Source: an uncultured Draconibacterium sp. (GTDB lineage Bacteria > Bacteroidota > Bacteroidia > Bacteroidales > Prolixibacteraceae). Taken from it: a stretch of 64,000 nucleotides of DNA. The DNA lies in assembly GCF_963675585.1 (NCBI RefSeq), contig NZ_OY776411.1:377001-441000 (forward strand), written 5' to 3'. A model generated the notes under the pieces. The model was not told the origin of the DNA. It worked only from the letters and a program-made list of their open reading frames with translations, and did no database searches. A program made the position numbers and the translations under genes. Positions 1-9,475 of the stretch are shown piece by piece (position 1 is the first letter of the stretch; each line of letters starts with the position of its first letter).

Positions 1-2
1 AT

Positions 3-371
3 GATTTTCCTTATTTACTGGAGCCTTATTTACCGGCAATAATTAAAAAGCTTAAAACGGAGAATAATGCGAGTAAAAAACGCCATTGGCTTAAATTACT
101 TAGCATGAATACCATTGAAGAAAAACACTTTCCCTTCCTATTTGATTTTTGTGTAGACACGTTCACGTCTGGTAATGAAGCCGTAGCAGTTCGTGTGCAC
201 GCCATGCAAATTCTCTATAACATATCGGAAATTGAGTCTGACTTTAAACACGAAGTAGCTCAAATAATTGAACACGAAATGCAGTATCATCCCTCTGCCG
301 GAATATCGTCAAGAGGTAGGAAACTCCTAAAAAAACTACATCTACAAATCCAAAAACTAAACCTGCCTTAA
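3..371 (+). CDS. Hypothetical helical protein, 5' end cut by the window
   Basis: The reading frame is open from the first bases and enters from the left, so the true start lies outside; about 122 residues are visible. An internal ATG at base 105 gives 88 residues, but the frame upstream (rich in Leu, Lys and Tyr) reads as coding, so I treat that Met as internal. The visible part is alpha-helical in character and ends in a basic tail (KKLHLQIQKLN). The pattern of paired helices with conserved hydrophobics resembles HEAT-like repeats, but I cannot assign a family. Its stop overlaps by four bases the stop of the convergent DUF2723 gene, so the two 3' ends share sequence. Function unknown. Confidence 0.6.
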   Translation, partial: DFPYLLEPYLPAIIKKLKTENNASKKRHWLKLLSMNTIEEKHFPFLFDFCVDTFTSGNEAVAVRVHAMQILYNISEIESDFKHEVAQIIEHEMQYHPSAGISSRGRKLLKKLHLQIQKLNLP

Positions 372-3300
372 GAACCTATTTTTGCTGATACAGAATTAAT
401 AAGCGCTTGTAATTTGTCGTCCAGTTCCTTGTTTAACTCTTCCTGTTTAAAATTCTGAGTTAAAATTACCATGTTACGCAAATGCGATATCTGCCTGTTT
501 TTTTCGCTGTTAACAGTAGCGGCAAACTCGTCGGGTAACGAAGTATAGTAATCAAGCAAACCATAGCAATTTTCAGCCATTACCCGAATAATATCGTTGG
601 CCTTGTCGGTAGCTCCGGCCCGGTAATATTGTTCCACTGCCTGAAACGAAGTATAATCATAAGGAATTGTTTCATTCGGGAACACCTCAAACATTTTGTC
701 TATTACCCCAATCGCTTTCTCTCTTTTGCTTTCGTCTTGTTCTCTGATTCCTTCATTAAGTATGGCAGTGGCTAAACGTGTAAACATAAACCTGGCCTGC
801 ATAATACTTATTTGTTTGCGGTTGTATTCATCCATATGAATGTCGGGATCGTTTACATTTCCCCAAACGTATTTGTTCATTACATTATCGTACAAAATAT
901 CCGTATCGATACGCCCCTGGAACATTCCGTTTTTCGCTGTTTTTATGGGCACAAAACGATACGCAAGACCTTCAAACTGCAGGTAATCCAAAAAATGAAT
1001 ATTGCCGGTATACAACAAACTGTGATCGATATATATAGGACGCTCCCAGTTGTTTGCAGCCATTAAATTCAACACAGCCATTTCGCTTTTGGTAAGCATG
1101 CCTTTCGTAATTTTAAACGACACTTTGTCTTCAATTAAATTGGCATCTTCCGGCTTAACCGTACCACTTTCAACTGCCTTTTGTTTGTCAACTGTAATAT
1201 GAAATTCGCGTGTAGGCAGAAAATCCAGCATGGCACCACTGGTTACTTTTACCTTGGTTCGTACATCGTCGCTGCCTAAGAACTCCATCGCCTCGCTCAA
1301 TTCAACCGATCCTTTTATGCGCTCCTGAAACAAAACCGCATCCATACGTCCCATGTAGTACTTGTCGTTTGAAAACGTAAACGGAATCGGGTCGGCGTCG
1401 TTGGTTTTAAATTTCTGCTGAGAAATGTACCAATCCATTCCCAGGTAACTTATGTTAATAATTTTAATGTCAGGTCGAACGCCTTCCACTTCCTGAACAT
1501 ACCAAAGCGGGAAGGTATCGTTATCGCCATAAGTAAACAATATGGCATTTGGAGCACACGACTCCAGGTAGTTTTTTGCATAATCGCGTGTCATGTATTT
1601 TCCCGAGCGATCGTGGTCATCCCAGTTTTCGGCGGCTAAAATACCAGGAACCAGAGCGATTGAAACAACAGTAACCAAAACAGCTCCGGGTGCTCCCTTA
1701 ATCACTTTTCGAACTACCGAGTAAAGCGCTGGAACTGCCAAACCAATCCAAATGGCAAATGCATAAAACGAACCGGCATAGGCGTAATCACGCTCACGCG
1801 GCTGATATGGAGTTTGGTTCAGATAAACTACAATCGCAATTCCGGTAAGTATAAAAAGCATCATGGTTACAGCAAACGTTTCTTTCCCTTTTTTGCCCTG
1901 ATTGTATTGATAAAACATACCAATTAATCCAAACAAAAGCGGCAAGAAATAATAAACATTTCGGCTGGCGTCGTTTTTCATAAAATCAGGCATCGCATCG
2001 CGTGGCCCAACTTTCGCTTTATCAATAAAGTCGATTCCACTCACCCAGTTGCCATTGTCAAAACTTCCATGGCCTTGCAAATCGTTTTGGCGACCCACAA
2101 AATTCCACATAAAATAACGCATATACATGTGTCCCAGCTGGTAGCTAATAAAAAAGCGGAGATTCTCACCAAAAGTTGGTTTCATCAGTGTTTTTAATTC
2201 GCCGCGTTCGCGCACTCTCACCGGTGTTCCGGTAACTTGTCCCCAATCTTTGTAGGCTTGAACATGGTTGTCGTTGTCACTGTACATACGTGGGAAAATG
2301 GTTTCCATTTTTGGTTCGTAAATCGAACCACCGGGCATTTCGCCGGTCATCACATATTTTCCATCCACCTTGTTGTACTGCTCTTTTGGCGGTTTTGTCT
2401 GAATACGGGGTGCATTATTGTAGGGGCCTTTAAATAAAGGACGGTCGCCATATTGTTCGCGGTTTAAATAACGAACCAAAGCAAATGCATTATCAGGATG
2501 ATTCTGGTTCATTGGAGGATTTGCCGATGCTCGGATAATAATCAATGCAAACGACGAGTATCCGATCAGAATTACAATAACCATAGTAACTGCAATGTTC
2601 CAAACAACCATATTTCGCTGCCTTGTGTAACGTATTCCCCAAACAGCTGCTGCAATTAAAAGAACACCCATAAACAGGATTCCGGAATTAAAAGGCAAGC
2701 CCAAACTATTAACAAATACGCGGTCGAAACCAAAAGCAATGCGCGGAACCCAGGGAATAATTCCGTACTGAATTCCTAGTAAAATTGCCATTGAAGCGAC
2801 CAGAGCATATATAACTCCTTTCCACGAAAATTCATATTTTTTGAAATAATAAACCAGACCGATTGCAGGAATGGCCAATAAGTTTAGTAAGTGAACACCT
2901 ATTGACAAGCCCACCAAATAAGCGATTAAAACAAGCCAGCGAGCCGCATGTTTTTCTTCGGCAACATCTTCCCATTTTAAAATGGCCCAAAAAACAATAG
3001 CCGTAAAAAACGACGACAATGCATAAACCTCACCTTCAACGGCTGAAAACCAAAACGAGTCGGTAAAGGTAAATGCCAATGCTCCTACCAAACCACTTCC
3101 CCAAACAGCAATTTGTTCGCCTGTATTTAATTCTTCCGAAGCAAACAGTTTTTTCGCCAAATGAACAATACTCCAGTACAATATCATAATTGTTCCGGCA
3201 CTGGCCAAGGCCGATAATGAATTTACCATAAGCGCAGCCTTGGTTTCATCGGGTGCAAACAGGGTAAAAATTCGTCCTAAAATCATAAATGTAGGTGCAC

Positions 3301-3457
3301 CGGGAGGGTGGCCTACTTCTAATTTGAAAGCACTTGTAATAAACTCTCCGCAATCCCACCAACTCACCGTTGGTTCAAGGGTTAAAAAGTAAGTTAAAGC
3401 AGCAATTACAAATACTGTCCAGCCAAGAATATTGTTAATTAATTTGGTGTGTTGCAT
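368..3457 (-). CDS. DUF2723 family membrane protein (GT-C-like, PMT-type)
   Basis: This 1029-residue protein belongs to the DUF2723 family common in Bacteroidota. The N-terminal two thirds carry a dozen or so hydrophobic segments. The first extracytoplasmic loop has WDCGE (residues 34-38) followed by GHPPGAP (49-55). Acidic residues in that loop are the usual catalytic position of GT-C glycosyltransferases such as protein O-mannosyltransferases. The C-terminal third is soluble and probably periplasmic. By family it is expected to glycosylate secreted proteins or envelope polymers from a lipid-linked sugar donor; the substrate cannot be read from sequence. It stands alone, convergent with the left-end gene, with a possible TATATTTG -7 element just upstream. 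Confidence 0.85.
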   Translation of the reverse strand: MQHTKLINNILGWTVFVIAALTYFLTLEPTVSWWDCGEFITSAFKLEVGHPPGAPTFMILGRIFTLFAPDETKAALMVNSLSALASAGTIMILYWSIVHLAKKLFASEELNTGEQIAVWGSGLVGALAFTFTDSFWFSAVEGEVYALSSFFTAIVFWAILKWEDVAEEKHAARWLVLIAYLVGLSIGVHLLNLLAIPAIGLVYYFKKYEFSWKGVIYALVASMAILLGIQYGIIPWVPRIAFGFDRVFVNSLGLPFNSGILFMGVLLIAAAVWGIRYTRQRNMVVWNIAVTMVIVILIGYSSFALIIIRASANPPMNQNHPDNAFALVRYLNREQYGDRPLFKGPYNNAPRIQTKPPKEQYNKVDGKYVMTGEMPGGSIYEPKMETIFPRMYSDNDNHVQAYKDWGQVTGTPVRVRERGELKTLMKPTFGENLRFFISYQLGHMYMRYFMWNFVGRQNDLQGHGSFDNGNWVSGIDFIDKAKVGPRDAMPDFMKNDASRNVYYFLPLLFGLIGMFYQYNQGKKGKETFAVTMMLFILTGIAIVVYLNQTPYQPRERDYAYAGSFYAFAIWIGLAVPALYSVVRKVIKGAPGAVLVTVVSIALVPGILAAENWDDHDRSGKYMTRDYAKNYLESCAPNAILFTYGDNDTFPLWYVQEVEGVRPDIKIINISYLGMDWYISQQKFKTNDADPIPFTFSNDKYYMGRMDAVLFQERIKGSVELSEAMEFLGSDDVRTKVKVTSGAMLDFLPTREFHITVDKQKAVESGTVKPEDANLIEDKVSFKITKGMLTKSEMAVLNLMAANNWERPIYIDHSLLYTGNIHFLDYLQFEGLAYRFVPIKTAKNGMFQGRIDTDILYDNVMNKYVWGNVNDPDIHMDEYNRKQISIMQARFMFTRLATAILNEGIREQDESKREKAIGVIDKMFEVFPNETIPYDYTSFQAVEQYYRAGATDKANDIIRVMAENCYGLLDYYTSLPDEFAATVNSEKNRQISHLRNMVILTQNFKQEELNKELDDKLQALINSVSAKIGS

Positions 3458-3479
3458 GATTTTTTATTTTGAACAGTGG

Positions 3480-3487
3480 CAAATATA
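3480..3487 (-). promoter_or_regulatory. Candidate -7 element of the DUF2723 gene
   Basis: On the minus strand these bases read TATATTTG, an exact match to the Bacteroidota -7 consensus TAnnTTTG, 22 bases before the start codon. No clear TTG lies at the -33 distance, so support is partial. Confidence 0.4.
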
Positions 3488-3572
3488 CGGTTTTAGTCAG
3501 TAAAGAAGAATAATGAAAAGGTTAAATACAATATTGATTTTTAATAATACTTGAAAAAAAATTATTGGAGTA

Positions 3573-3602
3573 TTTGCAGAATAAAAAAAATTTATACTTT
3601 TG
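3573..3602 (+). promoter_or_regulatory. Promoter of tRNA-Gln
   Basis: A TTTG at the left end and TACTTTTG at the right end, 18 bases apart, match the Bacteroidota sigma-70 promoter (TTTG, about 19, TAnnTTTG). The -7 element ends 30 bases before the mature tRNA, leaving room for a short 5' leader. Confidence 0.6.
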
Positions 3603-3632
3603 CACCGTCTTTAGCAAAAAGACACAAGGTAA

Positions 3633-3708
3633 TGACCCGTGGTGTAATTGGCAACACGTCTGGTTTTGGTCCAGAAGAGTCCAGGTTCGAGCCCTGGCGG
3701 GTCAACCA
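3633..3708 (+). tRNA. tRNA-Gln (anticodon TTG)
   Basis: The cloverleaf can be folded by eye. The 7-bp acceptor stem is TGACCCG / CGGGTCA. The D arm is followed by a 5-bp anticodon stem TCTGG / CCAGA whose loop TTTTGGT contains the anticodon TTG (Gln, CAA). The 5-bp T stem CCAGG / CCTGG closes a TTCGAGC loop. The U1-A72 pair is typical of bacterial tRNA-Gln. After the discriminator A, the chromosome carries CCA (last three bases here), so the tail may be encoded. A strong terminator follows directly. Confidence 0.95.
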
Positions 3709-3709
3709 A

Positions 3710-3746
3710 AAAAGCCTGCAGAAAACTGCAGGCTTTTGTTTTTTAT
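3710..3746 (+). terminator. Terminator of tRNA-Gln
   Basis: A perfect 8-bp stem GCCTGCAG / CTGCAGGC with an AAAA loop is extended by A-T pairs to 12 bp and followed by a T-rich run (TTTTGTTTTTT). It starts two bases after the encoded CCA. Confidence 0.85.
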
Positions 3747-4532
3747 AGCAACTTGTATTTATTGAATTTCGAGCAAAGTTACGGATCACCCGTAAAATCC
3801 GGTGGATTTGAATTTTTTATGCAATTATTTTCGCTACTATTCTGGCCAGAAACATAAATTAATCATCGAATAGATTGTTTAAAAACAGTGCTTTCTTTCC
3901 TGCCGGAGGCCATACTATTTAGCTTCCTGCCCGTTCGGTCAGACGGGGATCCAAATAGTATGCACAAAGATCAAGGCTTCTTTTGCCCTTCGCACATCAT
4001 CTTCACACCTGTGTGCCGAAGCGCTGCGATGTGCAGGCACAAAACCTAACTTCTGACGGGTGATCTTCTCACACATTCGAAGCTTCCCGCTCTCAGTAAG
4101 GCTTTGTTTTGATTCAGCACTTGACCAAAAGAGGCCGACTCACGATCGGATGTTATAAAATATTGTATGGTTTGTAGCCCGCAAGTCCGCCTTCATGAAA
4201 ATGCGTTAAGAAATTATGGGAATGGAGCGTTAAAAAAAGAAAAGCTGTTTGACACTGACCGAAAGAATGGAGCGTCGGCGGAGTTCTTTTCTTTTAGCGG
4301 AGTTTGCTAAATTTTAGCAATTTTCATGTCAGCGGCGGGCTCAGAAATGCCTTCTTCGTGCTTACTTTTTTTGCTGTAGAAAAAAGTTAGTCGCAGCGTA
4401 GCGAGAAAAATGTTTTATCCTGGTGAATTAATAATTCCTCCACCGCCATTTTAATGTGATCCTTTGTGTATCGAGGATCAGAAATAACCGTTTCACTGCA
4501 AATCTTATTTCGAAAAATTAGCCCCTACATCC
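3747..4532. repeat. Gene-free stretch with nested inverted repeats, probably a family of intergenic repeats
   Basis: No convincing coding frame is visible. Several dyads are. (1) CATACTATTT / AAATAGTATG at 3911-3962 encloses a CCCGT / ACGGG hairpin. (2) GCACATC / GATGTGC at 3992-4034 encloses CACAC / GTGTG. (3) CATGAAAAT / ATTTTCATG at 4194-4328 encloses a GCTAAA / TTTAGC palindrome and imperfect AAAAGAAAAG-type arms. (4) A T-run / A-run hairpin lies at 4361-4390. Base composition here is visibly more G+C rich in patches than in the flanking genes. It could be dispersed intergenic repeats, a structured RNA or the remains of a mobile element; the sequence alone does not decide. The right end runs into the 3' end of the efflux operon. 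Confidence 0.45.
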
Positions 4533-5753
4533 TCAAATCACTTTTTTAACAGACGAACGAGACTTCTGTTTGTCGAAATAAATACGAACAAAAAAGTAAG
4601 CCAGAGTTAAAGCGGCGTAAACAGCAGCTTGTGCATACAAAAACAACAACTCCGATTTTACATCTTCCAAACCAATTCCCATGGTTCGTATTCGTAAATA
4701 CGCAGGCACCGCTGTGGTTCCGGGAAGAATTTTCGAAAGGCCAACCAACCACTCGGGAATTGCCGAAACTGGCCACGATATTCCGCTTAAAAAGAGTGCG
4801 ATTGGCGAAAGAAACATCATAAAAACTATGGCCGACTCGCGGTGTTTAAACAGGGTTGACAAGCCAATTCCCAGAAAAATTACAGCCAACACAAATGGAA
4901 ATAGCAACATCATTACATCAAGCATATTTCCTTTGTCGGGATAATTAAACCAGTGGTGTATAACCACAACTGCCAAACAAATATTAAACATCGAAATTAA
5001 AACATAAGCTCCAACACGTCCTAACAATAAGGGAACAATTTCTTTTACACGTTTTTTTGCGGAAAGCACAAAAGGAGAAACTTTTGATTCGGAGAAAGTA
5101 CCTCCTAAAATTCCAATTCCAATTAGTAATGTTTGCTGAAGTATGATAATAATTAAGCCGGGCATAATAAAGCTGCCATATGCACCCGATGGATTATATA
5201 AAACATGGGTTTGCACATCAAAAGGGCTATTGGCAATTTGTGCCTGTTGAAAAGATTTACCTTCGGCCATGTAACGTTTTACATTTATTCCGCCACTAAA
5301 ATAAGCGTTGACGGTGGCAGTAGCCAGGTAAAATGTTTTGTATTTCAGCATATAACTTCCATCGGCATAAACCGCCACATTGGCCTGTTTCCCTGACAAT
5401 ACATCTTCCTGAAATCCTTTTGGGATAAGCAGTACTCCAATTATCTCGTTCGCCATAAACAAGTCTTCTGCTTCTTTTAAATGCTGTGGTTTGCAAATAA
5501 CACTTACATCGGGCGAAGCATCAAGCATTCCGGTATATTTTCTACTGATCGGGCTTTGATCCAGATCGACCACTCCAACAGGTAAATCGGTTAAAACTTC
5601 GTTAAAATAACCAAACGAATAAAGTAAAGGATAGATGATTAAAGCACCAACCAGAATGAGCACAGCACCACTATCGGTAAAAATGGCTTTCAACTCATTT
5701 TTAAAATGAATGGCCATTAATTCAAAGCTATTTATTCTTGTTTCTTTTGACAT
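4533..5753 (-). CDS. ABC-2 type transporter permease (second of a pair)
   Basis: This 406-residue protein has the layout of ABC2_membrane_3 permeases such as YbhS/YbhR. A cytoplasmic N-terminus is followed by one membrane segment at about 33-52, a large periplasmic domain beginning with the family-typical PVGVVDLDQSPIS (about 58-71), and a block of five or six membrane segments from about residue 200. It is last in the TetR-TolC-HlyD-permease-permease operon, six bases after the previous gene. These permeases normally pair with an ATPase and a HlyD adaptor to export drugs or other hydrophobic compounds through TolC. No ATPase gene is present here. Sequence similarity to its neighbour suggests tandem duplication. 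Confidence 0.85.
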   Translation of the reverse strand: MSKETRINSFELMAIHFKNELKAIFTDSGAVLILVGALIIYPLLYSFGYFNEVLTDLPVGVVDLDQSPISRKYTGMLDASPDVSVICKPQHLKEAEDLFMANEIIGVLLIPKGFQEDVLSGKQANVAVYADGSYMLKYKTFYLATATVNAYFSGGINVKRYMAEGKSFQQAQIANSPFDVQTHVLYNPSGAYGSFIMPGLIIIILQQTLLIGIGILGGTFSESKVSPFVLSAKKRVKEIVPLLLGRVGAYVLISMFNICLAVVVIHHWFNYPDKGNMLDVMMLLFPFVLAVIFLGIGLSTLFKHRESAIVFMMFLSPIALFLSGISWPVSAIPEWLVGLSKILPGTTAVPAYLRIRTMGIGLEDVKSELLFLYAQAAVYAALTLAYFFVRIYFDKQKSRSSVKKVI

Positions 5754-5759
5754 ATTCCT

Positions 5760-6944
5760 TTAAGATTTTCCCCAGTATTTTGAATCGCCGAGTGTACGTT
5801 TATACATTTTAAACGATGCAACACCAAGCAACATAAAAATTAAAATGTAACAGAGGTATGGCAGAGCTTCCTGTACAGGTGCCCCCCTCAACGACTGCGA
5901 AATAAAGAGCTTTTCCCACCAGGTAAATGGAAAAACAGAGGTAATTATTCGTACCAAACGCGGCATCCCTTCCATCGGAAAAGTTAATCCGGAAAAAGTA
6001 ATACCCATCATAATGTATGCACTTCCCACCGAAAGCGATAAACGCATATTTTTTGTAAGAGCAACAAACATTAGTCCCAACATCTGATAGGCAACAATGG
6101 TAATAAACTGCCCGGCAAAAAGAATCGTAAAACTTCCCTTTAACGGCATCCCTTCAACCTTGTACAACAAAAATGCAATTACCATGGCAAAACCCGAAAA
6201 AATAAGGGAGTACGGAAATAGTTTGCCTGCAATGGCCAAACGTACACTGTTGTTCCCGGTTTCGAGCAAGTTTAAACCTGTACCGCGCTTTAACTCGTTT
6301 CCAAATGTGTAAACCGAGCTCATAAATGCAAATAAAAACAATGTAAAATAGAGCATTGCTGAATTCAGAAAATAGCCGTAGTTGGAATACGGATTAAACA
6401 GAATGTGCTTTTGAATATCTACCGGAACAACCCTTGCCATAGCCTGTTCCTGATTTTTACCGGCCAACATTAATTTTTTAAGCTGCACTCCTCCCGACAA
6501 TGTACCCAGAGTTGTAACAACAGAGCGCTGAACCACCCCTGCTACGGTTACGTTTGTGCCGTTAATGTATACCGGAACGGGCGCTTGTATTCCCTGAAAA
6601 ACATTTTTCTCCAAACCTTTTGGCAACAAAACAATGGCATCAACAACCGACTGTTTCAAAAGCTCTTCGGCCTGAAACATATCCTCAACAATTTCCACAA
6701 TTGCTACATCGGAAGATGCATTTAAAGCGTTACTTACTTTTATGGAAAGCGCTGAATTATCCTGATCGACCACCGCAACCGGCAACTTTTTAGCTACTCC
6801 CTGATGAAAAATAAAAAACAGCAACATTATTCCCACCAGCGGACCGCCAAACAAAAGAAAACGATAAGCAGGATTGTGTTTTATCCGTTCGGCTTCGCGT
6901 AACATTACCGCGAAAATGGGATGTTGCTTCATTCCGGAAATCAT
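5760..6944 (-). CDS. ABC-2 type transporter permease (first of a pair)
   Basis: 394 residues, paralogous to the downstream permease: a membrane anchor at about 27-47, then PVAVVDQDNSALSIKVSNAL opening the periplasmic domain, and five to six membrane segments from about residue 190 to the C-terminus. It begins one base after the HlyD-type adaptor gene ends, so translation is tightly coupled. The pair probably forms the heterodimeric membrane channel of a tripartite exporter. The substrate is unknown; the TetR gene at the head of the operon suggests induction by a small toxic molecule. Confidence 0.85.
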   Translation of the reverse strand: MISGMKQHPIFAVMLREAERIKHNPAYRFLLFGGPLVGIMLLFFIFHQGVAKKLPVAVVDQDNSALSIKVSNALNASSDVAIVEIVEDMFQAEELLKQSVVDAIVLLPKGLEKNVFQGIQAPVPVYINGTNVTVAGVVQRSVVTTLGTLSGGVQLKKLMLAGKNQEQAMARVVPVDIQKHILFNPYSNYGYFLNSAMLYFTLFLFAFMSSVYTFGNELKRGTGLNLLETGNNSVRLAIAGKLFPYSLIFSGFAMVIAFLLYKVEGMPLKGSFTILFAGQFITIVAYQMLGLMFVALTKNMRLSLSVGSAYIMMGITFSGLTFPMEGMPRLVRIITSVFPFTWWEKLFISQSLRGAPVQEALPYLCYILIFMLLGVASFKMYKRTLGDSKYWGKS

Positions 6945-6945
6945 A

Positions 6946-7932
6946 CTATTGTTTTTCAGGCAAAGTGACCACTACTGACATCCCCGGGCGTAAACCCTCT
7001 ATCTTTTTTACCGGGCGGGCTTCAATTTCAAACGATTTTAAATCGAACTCACCTGATGTCTTTGTCGCATTCCAACGCGCAAAACTTCCGGTCGGACTAA
7101 TGTAACTTACTTTAAACTCAAAGGTTTTATTTTCCAAACCGGGTAATTTGGCCTCAAAAGTACTTCCCATGGTAAAATAATTCAGAAAATCTTCGCGTAC
7201 AAAAAGTGTTACCCAAATATTATCCAAATCGAGCACAGTAACTACCGGAAAGCCGGTGGGCACCAGTTCGCCATGTTCAACATTAATACCTGAAACTTCG
7301 CCATCGGCAATGGCATTAATTGTGGTTTCAGCAAGATAGGCTTCTACTTGTTCAATGGCCGCATCCGCTCTTTTTACAAGGGCTGCTGCAGCCGCTTTGT
7401 CTTCTTCGCGTGCTCCCTTTTCGGCTTTCTGCCAAACTGCTTTTGCCGCATTTGCCGACTCGCGGGCTGCTTTCATTTTTGTTTCGGCTTCATCACGTTG
7501 CTGTTCCGGAACCACTCCTTCGTTAAATAAATTCTGAATACGTGCAAAGGTTTTCTCGCCAAACTGGGCGGCGGCTTCGGCTTTTACATAAACACTATAA
7601 GCTGCAACAATATCCTCTTCCTGGGCGCCGTTCTGGGCTTTCCTGCTTTGTGCACTGGCTGCCGAACGTGCTGCATGAGCCTCGGCCAGTTTTGCATCTA
7701 TTTCAGGACTGTCGATGGAAAAAATAAAATCGCCTGTTTTTACTTTTTGTCCTTTGGTTACTGCAATTTCCTGAATTCGCCCGGGAACTTTTGAAGCAAT
7801 GCTGAATTGTTTGGCTTCCACTTCTCCCTGCAGAATTACAAGCTGCGGTTTCATTACAACAATAAATGTGTAAACAATAAATGCAACTATGGCAATTAAT
7901 ACAAGTATTGAGCTTAATGTTTTCTTATTCAT
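6946..7932 (-). CDS. HlyD/MFP-family periplasmic adaptor
   Basis: 328 residues. One N-terminal membrane anchor (about 7-27) precedes a biotinyl-lipoyl-like half (VPGRIQEIAVTKGQKVKTG, about 49-67) and a long alpha-helical hairpin rich in Ala, Glu and Lys (about 75-200). The second lipoyl half (GEVSGINVEHGELVPTG) and a beta-barrel segment (VVTVLDLDNIWVTLFV) follow. This is the EmrA/YbhG-type layout. It should bridge the inner-membrane permeases encoded downstream to the TolC-family channel encoded just upstream. The gene lies 17 bases after tolC and one base before the first permease. Confidence 0.88.
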   Translation of the reverse strand: MNKKTLSSILVLIAIVAFIVYTFIVVMKPQLVILQGEVEAKQFSIASKVPGRIQEIAVTKGQKVKTGDFIFSIDSPEIDAKLAEAHAARSAASAQSRKAQNGAQEEDIVAAYSVYVKAEAAAQFGEKTFARIQNLFNEGVVPEQQRDEAETKMKAARESANAAKAVWQKAEKGAREEDKAAAAALVKRADAAIEQVEAYLAETTINAIADGEVSGINVEHGELVPTGFPVVTVLDLDNIWVTLFVREDFLNYFTMGSTFEAKLPGLENKTFEFKVSYISPTGSFARWNATKTSGEFDLKSFEIEARPVKKIEGLRPGMSVVVTLPEKQ

Positions 7933-7949
7933 CTTCTTAAAATTGTTTG

Positions 7950-9470
7950 TTATTCTGAAAAATCGGTTAGCGTATTTTCTCCCGAGCAGTAGGCAATGTA
8001 ATCTTCCGGAATACCTGCAGTTTGTAAAAAGCAGGCCAGTGCCACATCGTATTCGTACAACACTTTTAATCGTAGCGTTTTTACCTGCACCACTTTTGTA
8101 TAAGCATCAACCACCGATGTGGAAGTTGCAAAACCCTCGTTAAATGCTTTCTCGGTACTTCGAAGGTATTCTTCAGCCAATTCAAGCGTGGTTTCCAGTT
8201 CGGTTTTTTGCTCCATTTGCATGTTCAACTCCTGGTACAATTTGGTTAAATAGGCTTCCAAATCGTTGTGTGCTTTTTGTTTTGCAAAGTTTACCTGATT
8301 GTACTGAGTTTCGCTCGCTTTAATATTGTTCTTGCGGGCCATCCCATTAAAAATGGTCCATTTCATTCCAACTCCAACCAACCAATCGGGCGCATAAGGC
8401 GATAAATCCTTATCTACAATATTGTAGTTTCCCATCATTGCAATGGTTGGTAAATATTCTTGTTTTTCCACTTTATGTTTTATCTCAACCAGCTCTCTTT
8501 TGCCTTCAATTTGTTTCAATTGCGGATTTGCCGATTTTGCTTTCGCCACCCAGTACGAAATGTCGGAAAGTTCTTTATTGATGAATAAATGACTTGCCGG
8601 AAGAACTTGTTTTAACGAATCGCTGGATAAAGTGGCTGCCAGTCCCGAACGAATAATTTCAATATTTCGTTCGGCCATTTTTAGTTCTCGTTCGGCTTCA
8701 TTCCGGGAAACAGTGGCATGCAACAGCTCCACTTTCGCAATCATTCCGTTATCGAATAATTTTTGTGCATCGTTGTAATGGTTTTGCATTCCTTCCAGTA
8801 CTTGTTTTCGAAGATCGCAAACCTGAACACCCAATGCCAATCCATAATAACGGGTAACCAGTTCGGATAGCAGTGCCCCTTCTGTTTTTCTCAAATCTTC
8901 ACGACTCATTTCTATTTGAACATCAGCCGCATCGTTGGCTCCTTTAATTTTTCCTCCGGTAAAAACAGGCCACATAAAATTTGCCGACACCGTTGCAAAA
9001 TTTTTCTCCTGAATCATTTGATCCCATTCTGCAGCTTCAATTGCTTCTCCGGCCTCGAGTAATTGTTTGCGCACTGCAGCAGTACTTACATCGTCGGGCA
9101 ACACCGGTACTATCGAATTGCTTGCCGGATCGGGATTTGGCACCCCGCTAAACACGCCATAATTACCCAGCGTATTGTAAAGTGGAGTAATGGCTTCACT
9201 TACCGGAGTTAAATCAAGGTGCAACGGATCAGACATGGAAACTGCCTGAGCACTCAACGAAACCTGTGGCAAATGCAAACCTCTTTTTACTTTTACTTCG
9301 TATTCCTTTTGCTGAATTTCTTGTTTCACACGCAATAGAGCCGGATTTTTTTCCGACATAATCTGCATGGCATCCTCAAAGGTTAGCAACTGCGTTTCGT
9401 TTTGTCCCACTGCAAAAAAAGGGCAAATAATTATTGCCAGCAGTGTTCTTCGGATTTTCCTTTTTATCAT
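7950..9470 (-). CDS. TolC-family outer-membrane efflux protein
   Basis: 506 residues. An N-terminal hydrophobic signal peptide (about 5-22) is followed by two related halves of the outer-membrane-efflux fold: long amphipathic helices with the tandem-repeat look of TolC proteins (AEEYLRSTEKAFNEGFATSTSVVDA near residue 440). It is expected to be a trimeric channel through the outer membrane and periplasm. It is the first structural gene of the TetR-controlled exporter operon, six bases after the tetR stop. Length is within the family range (430-520). Confidence 0.88.
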   Translation of the reverse strand: MIKRKIRRTLLAIIICPFFAVGQNETQLLTFEDAMQIMSEKNPALLRVKQEIQQKEYEVKVKRGLHLPQVSLSAQAVSMSDPLHLDLTPVSEAITPLYNTLGNYGVFSGVPNPDPASNSIVPVLPDDVSTAAVRKQLLEAGEAIEAAEWDQMIQEKNFATVSANFMWPVFTGGKIKGANDAADVQIEMSREDLRKTEGALLSELVTRYYGLALGVQVCDLRKQVLEGMQNHYNDAQKLFDNGMIAKVELLHATVSRNEAERELKMAERNIEIIRSGLAATLSSDSLKQVLPASHLFINKELSDISYWVAKAKSANPQLKQIEGKRELVEIKHKVEKQEYLPTIAMMGNYNIVDKDLSPYAPDWLVGVGMKWTIFNGMARKNNIKASETQYNQVNFAKQKAHNDLEAYLTKLYQELNMQMEQKTELETTLELAEEYLRSTEKAFNEGFATSTSVVDAYTKVVQVKTLRLKVLYEYDVALACFLQTAGIPEDYIAYCSGENTLTDFSE

Positions 9471-9475
9471 TTCTG

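Noticed and set aside
105-371. Treating the left-end gene as a complete 88-residue protein starting at base 105
   Set aside because: The same frame stays open and coding-like back to the window edge, so this Met is most likely internal.
3551-3857. Overlapping open frames across the tRNA-Gln region on both strands
   Set aside because: They cross the tRNA, its promoter and its terminator, and have no coding-like composition.
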